Counted from the stretch's first letter, positions 52,424-61,804 are shown. The stretch: 64,000 nt of DNA from Thioclava arctica (GCF_040892615.1 NZ_JBFRYC010000016.1:1-64000), one strand, 5' to 3'. Made by a program: numbers and translations. The notes: generated by a model not told the origin, from the sequence alone.

Positions 52424-53157
52424 CTGATCGCGCTTCCTTTGGATCACTGAGGTATGAGCCATTGCATTTGGACATGTCCGCTTGATGCATCCCAGCGCGC
52501 AAAAATGAAAGCAGCTTCGCGCGCACAAAGCGAGTGCAAGAGAAAGTCGAGACGTGCAATCTTATTTTCAGCGATTTTGCTCAAGAGCTATCGTGAAACT
52601 GCCTGTCAAGCGGCGCTGTTGAACTTGGTGGTATCGACGAAAGTACAGCACAATTTCGCTTTGGGTGGTGGGCCGACGGGCGTTCTTAAGCTGAGGCTGG
52701 CCGCTTTGCCGTGAAGGTAACGCAGGGGTTGTTGAGGTGTCGCGCTACATATCCTAAAACATTTAGTCGCGCGACTACGAGCCCACAACGGACGTTTTAA
52801 GTGTTCCGTCGGGCTAGCCGTCTTGAATGACCGCATTCGGGATGTGGTCGGGTTCGTTTTGCTTTTGCAGCAAACGTCCGGTTGCCTGAAGAACCATCCC
52901 GAAAGCAGACCGACCAGACCGCTCGGCTTTGAAGGTCCGCTTTTGGCGGCATCTCAAAATTCTCGCTGCAAAGCGGCGAACGGCCGCTAACCGCCCTTGG
53001 TGTAGGAAGGCGCTCACGGCCCTGAGCTGCCGTTGCAGGAGTGGTTGCGCGCTGCGGCGCAGCTTGCGCAAAGCCGACCTTGCAACCTCATCGCTAAACG
53101 CTAACCTTGGTTTCGAAATACGCTTCCAAAAATGACGTTTGCAAGGACTTAGTAGCA
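52424..53157. other. 730-bp gap without a recognisable gene
   Basis: It contains the promoter region of the radical SAM operon on its left side. ORFs on both strands are short, arginine/serine-rich and lack start signals. 52976-52996 nearly repeats at 59531-59551 (20 of 21 bases), a short dispersed motif. No precursor-peptide ORF with a ribosome site was found. Confidence 0.45.
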
Positions 53158-53457
53158 ATGACCTTTGATCAAGCAATGTTCAGCATCTACGAGCGCGCAA
53201 AAAGGGAAGCTAGCTACAACGCCTCAATTTTTCTTCGAATGCTTACTGACAACGGTGGCATCCAGACTGCACGAACTTTGATCAATGCAACCAAGCCTAG
53301 TGATGGATACACCGCGCTTTATGAGAAGGGGCGGCTAGACTTGACCGTAGAGGCGTTGGTCCTAGAAAACCAGATTTGGCATGAGCTTTTCACACTGGAT
53401 GAACTAAAGCGGGCTAAGACTCGGCTTCAGCAATACGGTTACGGGTTTCCGGCCTAA
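53158..53457 (+). CDS. Hypothetical protein, 99 aa
   Basis: ATG 53158 follows AAGGACTTAG. The sequence has NASIFLRMLTDNGGIQTARTL, then SDGYTALYEKGRLDLTVEAL and a C-terminal RLQQYGYG. This pattern (scanning helix, SDG..tL, LDLTVEAL) recurs in bacterial proteins of unknown function, sometimes at the end of larger defence or helicase proteins. No catalytic motif. It stands alone on the plus strand. Confidence 0.65.
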   Translation: MTFDQAMFSIYERAKREASYNASIFLRMLTDNGGIQTARTLINATKPSDGYTALYEKGRLDLTVEALVLENQIWHELFTLDELKRAKTRLQQYGYGFPA

Positions 53458-53582
53458 GGGATCTCGGCCCGTTGCTGCCCTTCAGTGCTTGTTTCAGATG
53501 CTGCGACCACATCCCGCTTTGCGGACATTGGCTTGCGTGAACAGTGCTCCTATTATCTATCGGAGACCAACGAGGTAGTCAG

Positions 53583-53849
53583 ATGGAACGCGAACCCAAC
53601 CTTGTCATTTCCAGCGCCTCGCAGCGCATCGTAGAGGATGGGGTGCCATTCAAGGTGGATATCTACAAACTCGAAGGTGGGGAGAGATGGACGCTGGAAG
53701 TTGTGACCGAAGACGGCACAACTATCGTTTGGGACGATCTCTTCGACGATGATCGGGCAGCGTTCGACGAGGCGCTCAATACCATCCGCGGCGAAGGCGC
53801 CGTGGCGTTCGCCAACGGCGGATCGAACGTCATACCGTTCAAACAGTAG
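53583..53849 (+). CDS. Hypothetical protein, 88 aa
   Basis: ATG 53583 with ACGAGG upstream. The acidic protein (PFKVDIYKLEGGERWTLEVV, then VWDDLFDDDRAAFDEAL) looks like a small beta-hairpin plus helix fold. I do not recognise a family. Its codon use and clear start support a real gene. Confidence 0.6.
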   Translation: MEREPNLVISSASQRIVEDGVPFKVDIYKLEGGERWTLEVVTEDGTTIVWDDLFDDDRAAFDEALNTIRGEGAVAFANGGSNVIPFKQ

Positions 53850-54087
53850 GCCACCGCCCATTGCCGACATTGATTGATTGCTCGGTCGCCGCGCCGCGGC
53901 TTTCGCATTCCTGCCGTTCGTTGACGGTAGGGATATTTTTCTGACTGGAGCGCTGAAGTAGGGGCACGATTGGGTCCTTGCTTCGCAGTCGAGGCACAAG
54001 TTTTGCACTTCTTTCGCAGTTGGCTTGCTCTGGATCAGTTATCTCGACGGATATTCATGGTAAGAAGACACAGACAGGAGGAATGAC

Positions 54088-54402
54088 ATGCAATTTCAAA
54101 TGAACACAGATTCCAATATTCATGGCGATCAACATCTGGCTGATGAGGCCGAAAAGATTGTCACTGCGGCGCTAGGGCACCTGACCGATCGGCTGTCCCG
54201 GATTGAGGTGCACTTGGCCGATGTGAACGGCGCAAAAGGCGGGGGCGACGATATTCGTTGCACCGTTGAAGCGCGCCCCGAGGGGATGAAACCACAGGCC
54301 GTCACCCATAGCGATGCCAATGCCAATGCTGCCCTGCACGGTGCGGCGAAAAAGCTCCGGACCTTGTTGGACAGCGAATTCGGAAAGCTGGGACGCCACT
54401 GA
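54088..54402 (+). CDS. Short HPF/RaiA-like ribosome-associated protein
   Basis: 104 residues from ATG 54088 with AGGAGGAATGAC just upstream. The beta-alpha fold is seen in IHGDQHLADEAEKIVTAALG, LSRIEVHLADVNG and GDDIRCTVEARPEG, matching the sigma-54 modulation/HPF pattern, and it ends in a helix KKLRTLLDSEFGK. Relatives bind the ribosome and promote hibernation. It lies beside the arginine deiminase operon, which is often induced under low oxygen or energy stress. Confidence 0.72.
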   Translation: MQFQMNTDSNIHGDQHLADEAEKIVTAALGHLTDRLSRIEVHLADVNGAKGGGDDIRCTVEARPEGMKPQAVTHSDANANAALHGAAKKLRTLLDSEFGKLGRH

Positions 54403-54558
54403 AACGCACTGATGGGGTATGTGGGTCGGGGAGGCGCTCGTTTCGCCCCAGAATGCACTGGGCCCGATTACCGCCGACCAAACGCACTAAATCATTGCTA
54501 AAATGGGCTCCTTTCACGCGCAGGGCATGAATTTAGCCGTGGAGGCTTCCTGATTCCT

Positions 54559-55470
54559 TCACCTCTCGCCCTCTATCCGCGTGCCCGCTTGGCCATCGAG
54601 AATGTGCAAAGCATCTTCAAGGCGACCAATACCGGTGAAGCCTCCGGTCAGGGCGAAGTCACGCCCAGCATTGACTTTCGGTCCCATCGACCCGGCAGGG
54701 GCTCCAAGCGCATCTGCCTCGGACGGCGTCAGGTGGGTGATACGCGCCGCTGTCTCGGTGCCAAAATCGCGATAAACGGCGTCGACATCGGTTAGCAGCA
54801 AAAGCGCATCCGCCCCTAGTTTCCGCGCCAGTAAGGCGCTGGCGGCATCCTTGTCGATCACCGCCTCCACGCCCACAAGACTGCCATCATCGCGCTGTAT
54901 GACGGGGATGCCCCCACCGCCTGCGCAAATCACGATCACCCCTTGATCAAGCAGCAGTTTCACTACGCGCAGGTCGGGAATGTCGACCGGTTGGGGCGAA
55001 GCGACAACGCGGCGCCATTTGGCCCCATCGGCGGCAATCGCCCAACCTGCGGCCTTGGCGCGCGCTTCGGCCTCGTCGCGTCCATATACGGGGCCGACAA
55101 ATTTGGTCGGTTTGCCAAAAGCCGGATCGCGGCGATCAACCACAACCTGCGTCAAAAGCGTCGCCACAGGCTGATCATGGCTGAGGGCGTTTTCCAGCTC
55201 CTGCTCGATCATGTAACCGATCATGCCTTCGGTTTCAGCGCCCAGCACATCGAGCGGATAGGCCTCATCGGGTTTGTAAGACGCGCCTTGCAGGGCCAAA
55301 AGCCCGACCTGCGGCCCGTTGCCATGGGTGACGACCAGTCGATGCCCGGCCCGCACGATGGCGGCCAAAGCCTCGGCCGCGCGTTTCACATTGGTGCGCT
55401 GCGCCTGCGCCGTCAGCGGCTCGCCGCGTTTCAACAGGGCGTTGCCGCCCAAAGCCGCCACCACCAGCAT
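54559..55470 (-). CDS. arcC: Carbamate kinase (ArcC)
   Basis: The start is ATG 55470 (MLVVAALGGNALL, the classical N-terminus); 303 residues. Motifs are VTHGNGPQVGLL, GMIGYMIEQEL, VICAGGGGIPV, KDAASALLARKLGAD and SMGPKVNA. It catalyses carbamoyl phosphate + ADP giving ATP + ammonia + CO2, the energy-yielding last step of the arginine deiminase pathway. An 18-bp tandem duplication just upstream also duplicates the ATG region (alternative start 55488, adding GGPE). It follows arcB. Confidence 0.93.
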   Translation of the reverse strand: MLVVAALGGNALLKRGEPLTAQAQRTNVKRAAEALAAIVRAGHRLVVTHGNGPQVGLLALQGASYKPDEAYPLDVLGAETEGMIGYMIEQELENALSHDQPVATLLTQVVVDRRDPAFGKPTKFVGPVYGRDEAEARAKAAGWAIAADGAKWRRVVASPQPVDIPDLRVVKLLLDQGVIVICAGGGGIPVIQRDDGSLVGVEAVIDKDAASALLARKLGADALLLLTDVDAVYRDFGTETAARITHLTPSEADALGAPAGSMGPKVNAGRDFALTGGFTGIGRLEDALHILDGQAGTRIEGER

Positions 55471-55489
55471 CTCAGGCCCCCCCAGCATC

Positions 55490-56491
55490 TCAGGCCCCCA
55501 ATGTGGCGACAAGCACCGCCTTGATCGTGTGCAGGCGGTTCTCGGCCTGATCGAAGACGATCGAGGCGGGGCTTTCGAACACCTCCTCGGTCACTTCCAT
55601 GGCTGAGATGTCGAACTCGGCCTCAATCTCGGCGCCCACCGTCGTTTCGGCGTTATGGAATGCCGGCAGGCAATGCATGAAGCGCACCCGCGGGTTGCCG
55701 GTTTTCGCGATCAATTCCGCATTCACCTGATAGGGCATCAACAGCTTGATGCGCTCGGCCCATTTCTCTTTCGGCTCGCCCATCGAGACCCAGACGTCGG
55801 TATAGACGAAATCAACGCCCTTCACCGCCGCGTCGATGTCTTCGCTGATCATGATCCGCGCGCCAGTCTCCTTGGCCAAGGCCTGTGCCTCGTCCTGGAT
55901 CGCCTGCGTCGGCCAGCATTCCTTGGGCGCACACAGCCGCACATCCATGCCCATCTTGGCACCGCCAATCAGCAGGCTGTCGCCCATATTGTTGGCCGCA
56001 TCGCCGATAAACACGTAAGACACCTTATGCAGTGGCTTTTCAATATGCTCTTGCATGGTCAGGAAATCCGCCAAAATCTGGGTTGGGTGAAACTCGTTGG
56101 TCAGCCCGTTATAGACCGGAACGCCTGAATATTTCGCCAGATCAGCAACGATCTCTTGGCCGAAACCACGATACTCGATCGCGTCATAAATCCGGCCCAG
56201 AACGCGCGCGGTATCCTTGACGGATTCCTTGTGGCCCATGTGGTTGCCCGTCGGGCCCAGATAGGTGACGCGCGCACCTTGATCATAGGCAGCCACCTCA
56301 AAACCGACACGGGTGCGGGTCGAATCTTTTTCGAAAATCAGGGCGATGTCCTTGCCCTGCAATCTTGGCACCTCGGTTCCTGCATATTTGGCGGTCTTGA
56401 GGTCAGCGGCCAGCTTCAGCAGGAAGCCGATTTCGCGCGGGGTATAATCGCGCAGCGTCAACAGGCTGCGGTTTTTCAAATTGAAAGCCAT
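55490..56491 (-). CDS. arcB: Ornithine carbamoyltransferase, catabolic (ArcB)
   Basis: 333 residues. The carbamoyl-phosphate motif is S57-T-R-T-R61 (STRTRVGFE), the ornithine-binding region is DVWVSMGE and the active-site Cys is in MHCLPAFH. A catabolic rather than biosynthetic role is inferred from its place between arcA and arcC. It phosphorolyses citrulline into ornithine and carbamoyl phosphate. The 19-bp gap to arcA implies one transcript. Confidence 0.92.
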   Translation of the reverse strand: MAFNLKNRSLLTLRDYTPREIGFLLKLAADLKTAKYAGTEVPRLQGKDIALIFEKDSTRTRVGFEVAAYDQGARVTYLGPTGNHMGHKESVKDTARVLGRIYDAIEYRGFGQEIVADLAKYSGVPVYNGLTNEFHPTQILADFLTMQEHIEKPLHKVSYVFIGDAANNMGDSLLIGGAKMGMDVRLCAPKECWPTQAIQDEAQALAKETGARIMISEDIDAAVKGVDFVYTDVWVSMGEPKEKWAERIKLLMPYQVNAELIAKTGNPRVRFMHCLPAFHNAETTVGAEIEAEFDISAMEVTEEVFESPASIVFDQAENRLHTIKAVLVATLGA

Positions 56492-56509
56492 TTGAGCGGT
56501 CCTTTCAGA

Positions 56510-57742
56510 TCAGAGTGCATCACGGATGGTCGGGCAGCTCATGCAATGTCCACCACCACGGCCACGACCAAGCTCGGCGCCCGGAATCGCCAGAACCTCG
56601 ATCCCGACGGCTTTGAGGGCCGCGTTGGTATCGTCATTGCGGTCATAGCCCACCACCACGCCCGGGCGCAGCGCCAGCACGTTGTTGCCATCATTCCACT
56701 GTTCGCGGGCACGTTCTTCTTCGGTGTTGCCACCCGTCGGCACGATTTGCAGCTTCTTGTAGCCCAGCACCTCGGCCACGATGTCAAAGATCGGGCGCGG
56801 GTCGTGGCGGAACGACAGCGGAGCGTCACCCTCGCCGGGTCGGATATCGTAGCAGACCAGCTCATCCGCGACTTCCTTGAAGGTCGTCACCACATCGCCG
56901 CCACAGAGGGTGAAGATCGTATCAAGGTGCATCGCCGCGCGCGATTTCGGGATGCGGAAAGCCAAAACGCGATCCACGACGCCCTTGGCAAAAAGCGCCT
57001 CGGCCAGCTGACCGATCCCTTGGGGCGACGAACGCTCCCCCATCCCGACCAGAACGGTGCGGTTGCCCACCGGCATCACGTCGCCCCCTTCCAGCGTTGC
57101 CAGACCGTGTTCTTTGGTGGGGTCGCCCCAATGGATCGTGACTTTGCCTGCAAACTTCGGGTGGTATTTGTAAATCGCGGTATTCAGCAGCGTCTCAGGC
57201 CGTCGCGCCGCCCAATACATCGGATTTACTGTCACCCCGCCATAGATCCAGGCGGAATTGTCACGCGTGAACAGGGCGTTGGGCAGAGGCGGCAAGATCA
57301 GCCCACGATGCCCAAGATAGCTACCAAACAGGTTCTTGGGCGCGAAGGGCAGGTCATCTGCCGCCAATCCGCCGAGCAGATACTCGGCCAATTGAGCGCC
57401 CGGAAGGTCATCCATCCACGCGCGCAATTCTTCCTGCATGCCCACGCCGACATGATCGGGCGTCACCCGATGATCGAGAACAAAGGCACGCCCCTCTGCA
57501 CTTTCCAGCGTTTCGGCCAGAAGGTCGTTGACGTCGAGCACCTCGACCCCTTCATCGCGCATCAGGTTGGCAAAGACATCATGGTCTTTTTGCGCCTGTT
57601 TCACCCAGAAGACATCGTCAAACAACAGATCCTGGCAGTTTGCGGGCGTCAAACGACGATGCGCCAAACCGGGACGACAGACAATGACTTGCCGCAGTTT
57701 CCCGGTTTCAGAGTGGACACCTAGCTTCGTATTTGTGGTCAT
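56510..57742 (-). CDS. arcA: Arginine deiminase (ArcA)
   Basis: 410 residues. The N-terminus GVHSETGKLRQVIVCRPG, FTRDNSAWIYGGV, and MHLDTIFTLCGGDVV (His/Asp) are present, and the C-terminus has GGGHCMSCP with the catalytic Cys400. It hydrolyses arginine to citrulline plus ammonia. ATG 57742 follows an AGGAACAATC stretch. First enzyme of the pathway, directly after the antiporter gene. Confidence 0.93.
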   Translation of the reverse strand: MTTNTKLGVHSETGKLRQVIVCRPGLAHRRLTPANCQDLLFDDVFWVKQAQKDHDVFANLMRDEGVEVLDVNDLLAETLESAEGRAFVLDHRVTPDHVGVGMQEELRAWMDDLPGAQLAEYLLGGLAADDLPFAPKNLFGSYLGHRGLILPPLPNALFTRDNSAWIYGGVTVNPMYWAARRPETLLNTAIYKYHPKFAGKVTIHWGDPTKEHGLATLEGGDVMPVGNRTVLVGMGERSSPQGIGQLAEALFAKGVVDRVLAFRIPKSRAAMHLDTIFTLCGGDVVTTFKEVADELVCYDIRPGEGDAPLSFRHDPRPIFDIVAEVLGYKKLQIVPTGGNTEEERAREQWNDGNNVLALRPGVVVGYDRNDDTNAALKAVGIEVLAIPGAELGRGRGGGHCMSCPTIRDAL

Positions 57743-57766
57743 TTGATTGTTCCTAAATGTCCAGCA

Positions 57767-59236
57767 TCACAGCGCGCTGATCGCGCCTATCCACATCTGA
57801 TAGATGGCGACGAGTGCTGCTATGACGATGCCAATGCCGATCCAGACTTCGACACCCGAGAAAGGCTTTTCACCATTTTTCGCGCGCGCATACCAATAGA
57901 TCGGCACACCGGCAGCATAGAGGATTGCGCACATCAGCAGATAGGCAGGCCCCGCCGCATAGACCAACCATGCGCCGTAAACCGTGGCCAAACCGCCATA
58001 AAACATGTCGCGGCCACGCCGTTCACCTGTTTTGTAGCCCTCACCACTGAGCGCCAGTTTGAACGCGTAAGCGCCCGACAGCACATAGGGCACCAGAATG
58101 GCGGTTGAGGCGATGTAGAACAACGCAAGATAGGTTGAGTTTGCATAAAGCGTGACGATCAAAAAGATCTGCACGAAAATGTTGGTGATCCACAGCGCCC
58201 CAGCGGGTGCGCCGTTCGTGTTCTCCGTGGCGAACACTGCAGGCAGCATGCCCTCTTTGGCCGCGCGATAGGGAATTTCCGCCGCAAACACCGTCCAGCT
58301 CAGGAACGCGCCCGCAACCGAGACCACAAGCCCGATGCGCACAACGACCGAGCCCCAAGGACCGACCGCTTGCTCAAGCACATTGGCCATCGAGGCAGCC
58401 GCCGGAAGCCCCGCCAGCTCCGTCTGACTCATCAGGCCAAACGACATAAGCGAGATCAACAGATAGACCGAAAGCGCAATAACAAAGCCGATGATCGTCG
58501 CGCGCCCGATATCCGTGCGTTTCGCGGCACGCCCCGAGACGACGCTTGCCCCTTCAATCCCGATGAAGACCCAAAGCGTGACCAGCATTGTGCTTTTGAC
58601 CTGAGCCACGACGCTGCCCAGATCTGGCGTCTGCATCCCCCAGAAGTCAAAACTGAATTTCGGCATATTGAATGCGACAGCCACCAGCACGATGAACAGC
58701 GCGATCGGCGCCAGTTTGGCGATGGTGGTGACAACGTTGATAATCGCCGCCTGCCGGATGCCCATCAGAACAAGTGCGTGGGTAACCCAAAGGACCACTG
58801 ATGCGCCAATGATGGCCTGCACCGTGTTTCCTTCCTCCCCGAAGGCCGGATAGAAATAGCTCAGCGCACCGAAGATCAGCACGACGTAAGACACGTTGCC
58901 CAGCCAAGCGCTAAGCCAATATCCCCACGCACTGTTGAAGCCAACGAAATCCCCAAAACCGGCGCGCGCATAGGCATAAGGCCCGGCATCAAGTTGCGGT
59001 TTACGCGTCGAGAGCCCCTGATAAACAAATGCCAGCGCCAGCATGCCAATACCCGTGATCAACCAGCCGATGATGACGGCCCCCGGAGACGCGCCCTTGG
59101 CCATGTTCTGCGGCAAGCTGAAAACACCGCCGCCGATCATTGATCCAACAACCAATGCGGCCAGTGGCACCAAGCCCAGTTTTTGCGAAGTCTTTTCTGC
59201 TATCTCCGGTGTTGGACTCGTTTCGCTAGCGGTCAT
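57767..59236 (-). CDS. arcD: Arginine:ornithine antiporter (ArcD, APC family)
   Basis: 489 residues with about 12-13 helices. The N-terminal LGLVPLAALVVGSMIGGGVFSLP and the GIGMLALAFVYQGLS region are typical of basic amino-acid APC antiporters. FIGIEGASVVSGRA is the inner motif. It exchanges external arginine for internal ornithine and so completes the pathway without energy cost. It is the first gene of the arc operon; an FNR-like site lies about 165 bp upstream. Confidence 0.9.
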   Translation of the reverse strand: MTASETSPTPEIAEKTSQKLGLVPLAALVVGSMIGGGVFSLPQNMAKGASPGAVIIGWLITGIGMLALAFVYQGLSTRKPQLDAGPYAYARAGFGDFVGFNSAWGYWLSAWLGNVSYVVLIFGALSYFYPAFGEEGNTVQAIIGASVVLWVTHALVLMGIRQAAIINVVTTIAKLAPIALFIVLVAVAFNMPKFSFDFWGMQTPDLGSVVAQVKSTMLVTLWVFIGIEGASVVSGRAAKRTDIGRATIIGFVIALSVYLLISLMSFGLMSQTELAGLPAAASMANVLEQAVGPWGSVVVRIGLVVSVAGAFLSWTVFAAEIPYRAAKEGMLPAVFATENTNGAPAGALWITNIFVQIFLIVTLYANSTYLALFYIASTAILVPYVLSGAYAFKLALSGEGYKTGERRGRDMFYGGLATVYGAWLVYAAGPAYLLMCAILYAAGVPIYWYARAKNGEKPFSGVEVWIGIGIVIAALVAIYQMWIGAISAL

Positions 59237-59707
59237 AGTTGCGTTCCTCCGATCAACGTTGATGTCCCAATGCCCGCAGGCATTTGCATGAAGCTCGGAT
59301 GATCAGAACTTTAAATTAAGCACGGCTATTCATTGCACTACGCTCGGTCCCATCGAACTTCTACGCGTGCAATTCTACGCCGAGCAGCACCGCGACGTAT
59401 TGACACAGATCATGAGTGGCGATGATTGCGCCTGCACACACCGAAGCGATGCGCCGTTCGCCGATGAGCCGCCCAAGCAGGTGGCTAATGGCCGCTTTGG
59501 GCGTTATCGGGCAAAGATCCTATGTGCGCAGCGAACGGCCGCTACCCGCCCACCTGTGCGTCACCCTGTGACACGATAGCATCGTTGCAAGCGACGAAAA
59601 TAGGCTATCGCGGGCAGTTGTTACTTCCCGCTAAACCGGTAGCAAGCGCTATGGCCCACGCAATTGGTCAACTTTCCAATGTGACGGCCCGCATCATCAG
59701 CGTCATA
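59237..59707. other. 470-bp gap upstream of arcD, no gene
   Basis: It holds the arcD promoter region, an FNR-like box at 59400-59413, and the 21-nt dispersed motif at 59531-59551. ORFs here are short and featureless. Confidence 0.45.
59400..59413. promoter_or_regulatory. Possible FNR/ANR box of the arc operon
   Basis: TTGACACAGATCAT matches the FNR consensus TTGAT-N4-ATCAA at 8 of 10 positions. Arginine deiminase operons are commonly switched on by FNR/ANR when oxygen falls. The site is about 164 bp before the arcD start, a plausible but long distance. Confidence 0.4.
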
Positions 59708-60178
59708 TTAGCGTCGGCGCCAATCCCAAGGCATCATGAATTCACTCGCCCAGATACCGGCTCGTTGTTTCCTAGCCGCGTCTTCCTGGGGCACGTACTC
59801 CCGCCCATAACGCCGATACGCGACGGCCCTGCCATTGCGAACAAGCCAAGCGTTCAGGTCTTCCCCGTTTTGGCGGCAGATCGCGACGAAGCGTTTATAT
59901 CGGTCGATATCGGTGACCTCACATGAGACCGGCGCGCGTCCAATCTTGTCGGCGAGCGCAAATGACGCATCCTTATCGCAGTTCCACAGCTTGCCGTTGG
60001 GCAGCTTGCAGCGCTGACGGCTCTCAATCGCGTCGATCGCGTGTAGCCGAATTCGGCTCCCGTGAATGTCGATGGTGTCGCCGTCAATAACCGACGCTGT
60101 GCCGGTTATGGTCTTCGCTTGCAGCGGCCCACAAAGACCAACTGCAAGGATAAATCCGAACAAGAGCCTTAGTGACAA
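59708..60178 (-). CDS. Secreted thermonuclease-like protein (SNase fold)
   Basis: I propose TTG 60178, inside the end of the upstream small gene (10-bp overlap); 156 residues. Reading further upstream to 60241 adds non-conserved codons. A signal peptide (LRLLFGFILAVGLCGPLQA) sends it to the periplasm. The SNase domain has VIDGDTIDIHGSRIRLHAID (catalytic Asp/Arg), ESRQRC and YKRFVAIC, ending YVPQEDAARKQRAGIW. It would cut DNA or RNA outside the cytoplasm using calcium. Confidence 0.82.
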   Translation of the reverse strand: MSLRLLFGFILAVGLCGPLQAKTITGTASVIDGDTIDIHGSRIRLHAIDAIESRQRCKLPNGKLWNCDKDASFALADKIGRAPVSCEVTDIDRYKRFVAICRQNGEDLNAWLVRNGRAVAYRRYGREYVPQEDAARKQRAGIWASEFMMPWDWRRR

Positions 60179-60351
60179 TGGACACGCCCCGCTTTGTTGT
60201 CCATGTGGCAGCACTGCCCAGCAGGTGAGCTTTTCCGGCAACCGCCACCGTGGGCGATTTTATCTTGGCTCAATGCAGCAGCAGTCGGCATGGCTTGGAT
60301 CGGCATTGAAAGCGCGAGCAACGCAGCCATGGTTGAAAGAATAGCCCTCAT
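60169..60351 (-). CDS. Small exported Cys/His-rich protein
   Basis: ATG 60351 follows GGGAGG, giving 60 residues. A signal peptide (MRAILSTMAALLALSMPIQA) is followed by a short mature part, AHGGGCRKSSPAGQCCHMDN and a C-terminal VHCH. Four Cys and three His suggest metal binding or disulfides. Its end overlaps the nuclease gene, so the two are co-translated. It is too short to name. Confidence 0.65.
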   Translation of the reverse strand: MRAILSTMAALLALSMPIQAMPTAAALSQDKIAHGGGCRKSSPAGQCCHMDNKAGRVHCH

Positions 60352-60654
60352 TGAAATACCTCCCACACAAATCAGTGAAGAGGACCGCATCGTCTTGGCC
60401 GAAGGCTGCAAGGGGAATGATGCCGTTTTCGTGATCGTTTCCGGATTTCTGCAGCCGACCCTTTCAGAGGCCCCGGATCACCGATGCGGACCTCCGTGAA
60501 TTACTGCTGCCTGTATGAATGCGGACATGGATGTCCAAATGAAGGGCATGACTGCGTTTATTTTAGGGCAGCTGTCCGGTAGGAATTGAGGATTACTTCG
60601 TAGTCGAGCCAGCATTAAGCTGTTCATGTCAGCATTTTTAGAAGGGGCTTTCTT

Positions 60655-61665
60655 ATGGCAGTTTTTGACTGGCTTACTGGCGGTTCGCGAAAGCAGTCCC
60701 AATCACCGCGTGCCGAGGCCGATCAGCGGAAAGCGCAGGTATCTGACCATGCCGCGCCGACTGATCGCCCCGCTTTTTCGCACACGCCCCGCGTGCCGGA
60801 GGGTGACTTTCGCTTCATCGCGCTTGATGTGGAAACCGCGTGCAGTGATGCCGCCAGCATTTGTCAAATCGGCATTGCTTGCGTGCAGCCTGACAACCAG
60901 ATTCAGACCTTTTCGATGCTGGTCAATCCCGGCACCCGTTTTGACGCGTTCAATATCCAGCTTCACGGTATCGGCCCCGCGCATGTCGCTGACGCTCTTC
61001 GCTTCCCCGATGCTTTGAATGCGCTGTTGCCGTTGTTGGCCCGCCACCAGCTCATCCAGCACAGCAATTTCGATAAGCAGGCCGTCAATGCTGCCTGCGG
61101 GTTTTGCGGCATCGAAACGCCCGACCTGCGTTGGAGCGACAGCGTCAAGATTGCGCGGCGTGCCTGGCCCGAATTGAAGGGGAACGGGGGCCATGGCCTT
61201 GCAAACCTCAAGCGGGTTTTGGATCTACAGTTTCACCATCACGACGCAGGCGAAGACGCGCGGGCTGCCGCGATGGTGGTGCTTCATGCCGAAGCGCGAA
61301 TGGCCATGCCGTTTGGCGAGCTGGTTCTACCGGCGCCGAAACCCCGCTTTCCGAAGAAACCGACCCCACCCGCCAATCCCAACGGGCCACTGGTGGGCGC
61401 AATCGCAGTGTTCACCGGAATCCTTGGCATGACGCGGGACGAGGCAGCAAATCTTGCGGCGCGCGCGGGAATGGATGTGAAAGCGGGCGTGACGAAACAG
61501 ACCACACACCTGATTGTCGGCGATCAGGATCTGAGCTTGCTCGCAGGGCACTCGAAAAGCAGCAAGCACCGCAAGGCAGAGGCGATGCGCGATGCGGGGC
61601 ATCCGATCCGGATTCTGGGTGAGAGTGAGTTCAAAGATATTCTTTCGGGTGCTGGCGTTCTGTAA
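60655..61665 (+). CDS. DEDDh exonuclease with C-terminal BRCT domain
   Basis: 336 residues. The DnaQ-like exonuclease at about 50-215 has FIALDVETA (Asp58, Glu60), LHGIGPAHVADA, HSNFDKQA and the last His/Asp in HHDAGEDARA. A BRCT domain at about 246-330 has VFTGILGMTRDEAANLAARAGM, KQTTHLIVGDQD and KAEAMRDAGHPIRILGESEF. The first 45 residues are a low-complexity linker. The combination is usual for accessory 3'-5' exonucleases linked to DNA damage. It is a single gene. Confidence 0.88.
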   Translation: MAVFDWLTGGSRKQSQSPRAEADQRKAQVSDHAAPTDRPAFSHTPRVPEGDFRFIALDVETACSDAASICQIGIACVQPDNQIQTFSMLVNPGTRFDAFNIQLHGIGPAHVADALRFPDALNALLPLLARHQLIQHSNFDKQAVNAACGFCGIETPDLRWSDSVKIARRAWPELKGNGGHGLANLKRVLDLQFHHHDAGEDARAAAMVVLHAEARMAMPFGELVLPAPKPRFPKKPTPPANPNGPLVGAIAVFTGILGMTRDEAANLAARAGMDVKAGVTKQTTHLIVGDQDLSLLAGHSKSSKHRKAEAMRDAGHPIRILGESEFKDILSGAGVL

Positions 61666-61804
61666 AGGCCCGTGACTTTCGTATGCGTTTGTCGGCGATG
61701 TGAGGTGCCCCTACGAGACCAGCGCCAACAAGCGATGCTGAACTAGAGTAGGATTGCATTGAGAAAGGGCGACGGCACGCACGATACTGCGAACAAGATC
61801 GTCA

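Noticed and set aside
52606..52836. Minus-strand 76-codon ORF upstream of the radical SAM gene as a peptide precursor
   Set aside because: It has no ribosome site, a composition unlike the cluster, and no leader/core pattern.
56156..57724. 522-codon plus-strand frame opposite arcA and arcB
   Set aside because: It spans two real genes in antisense and has no recognisable domain.
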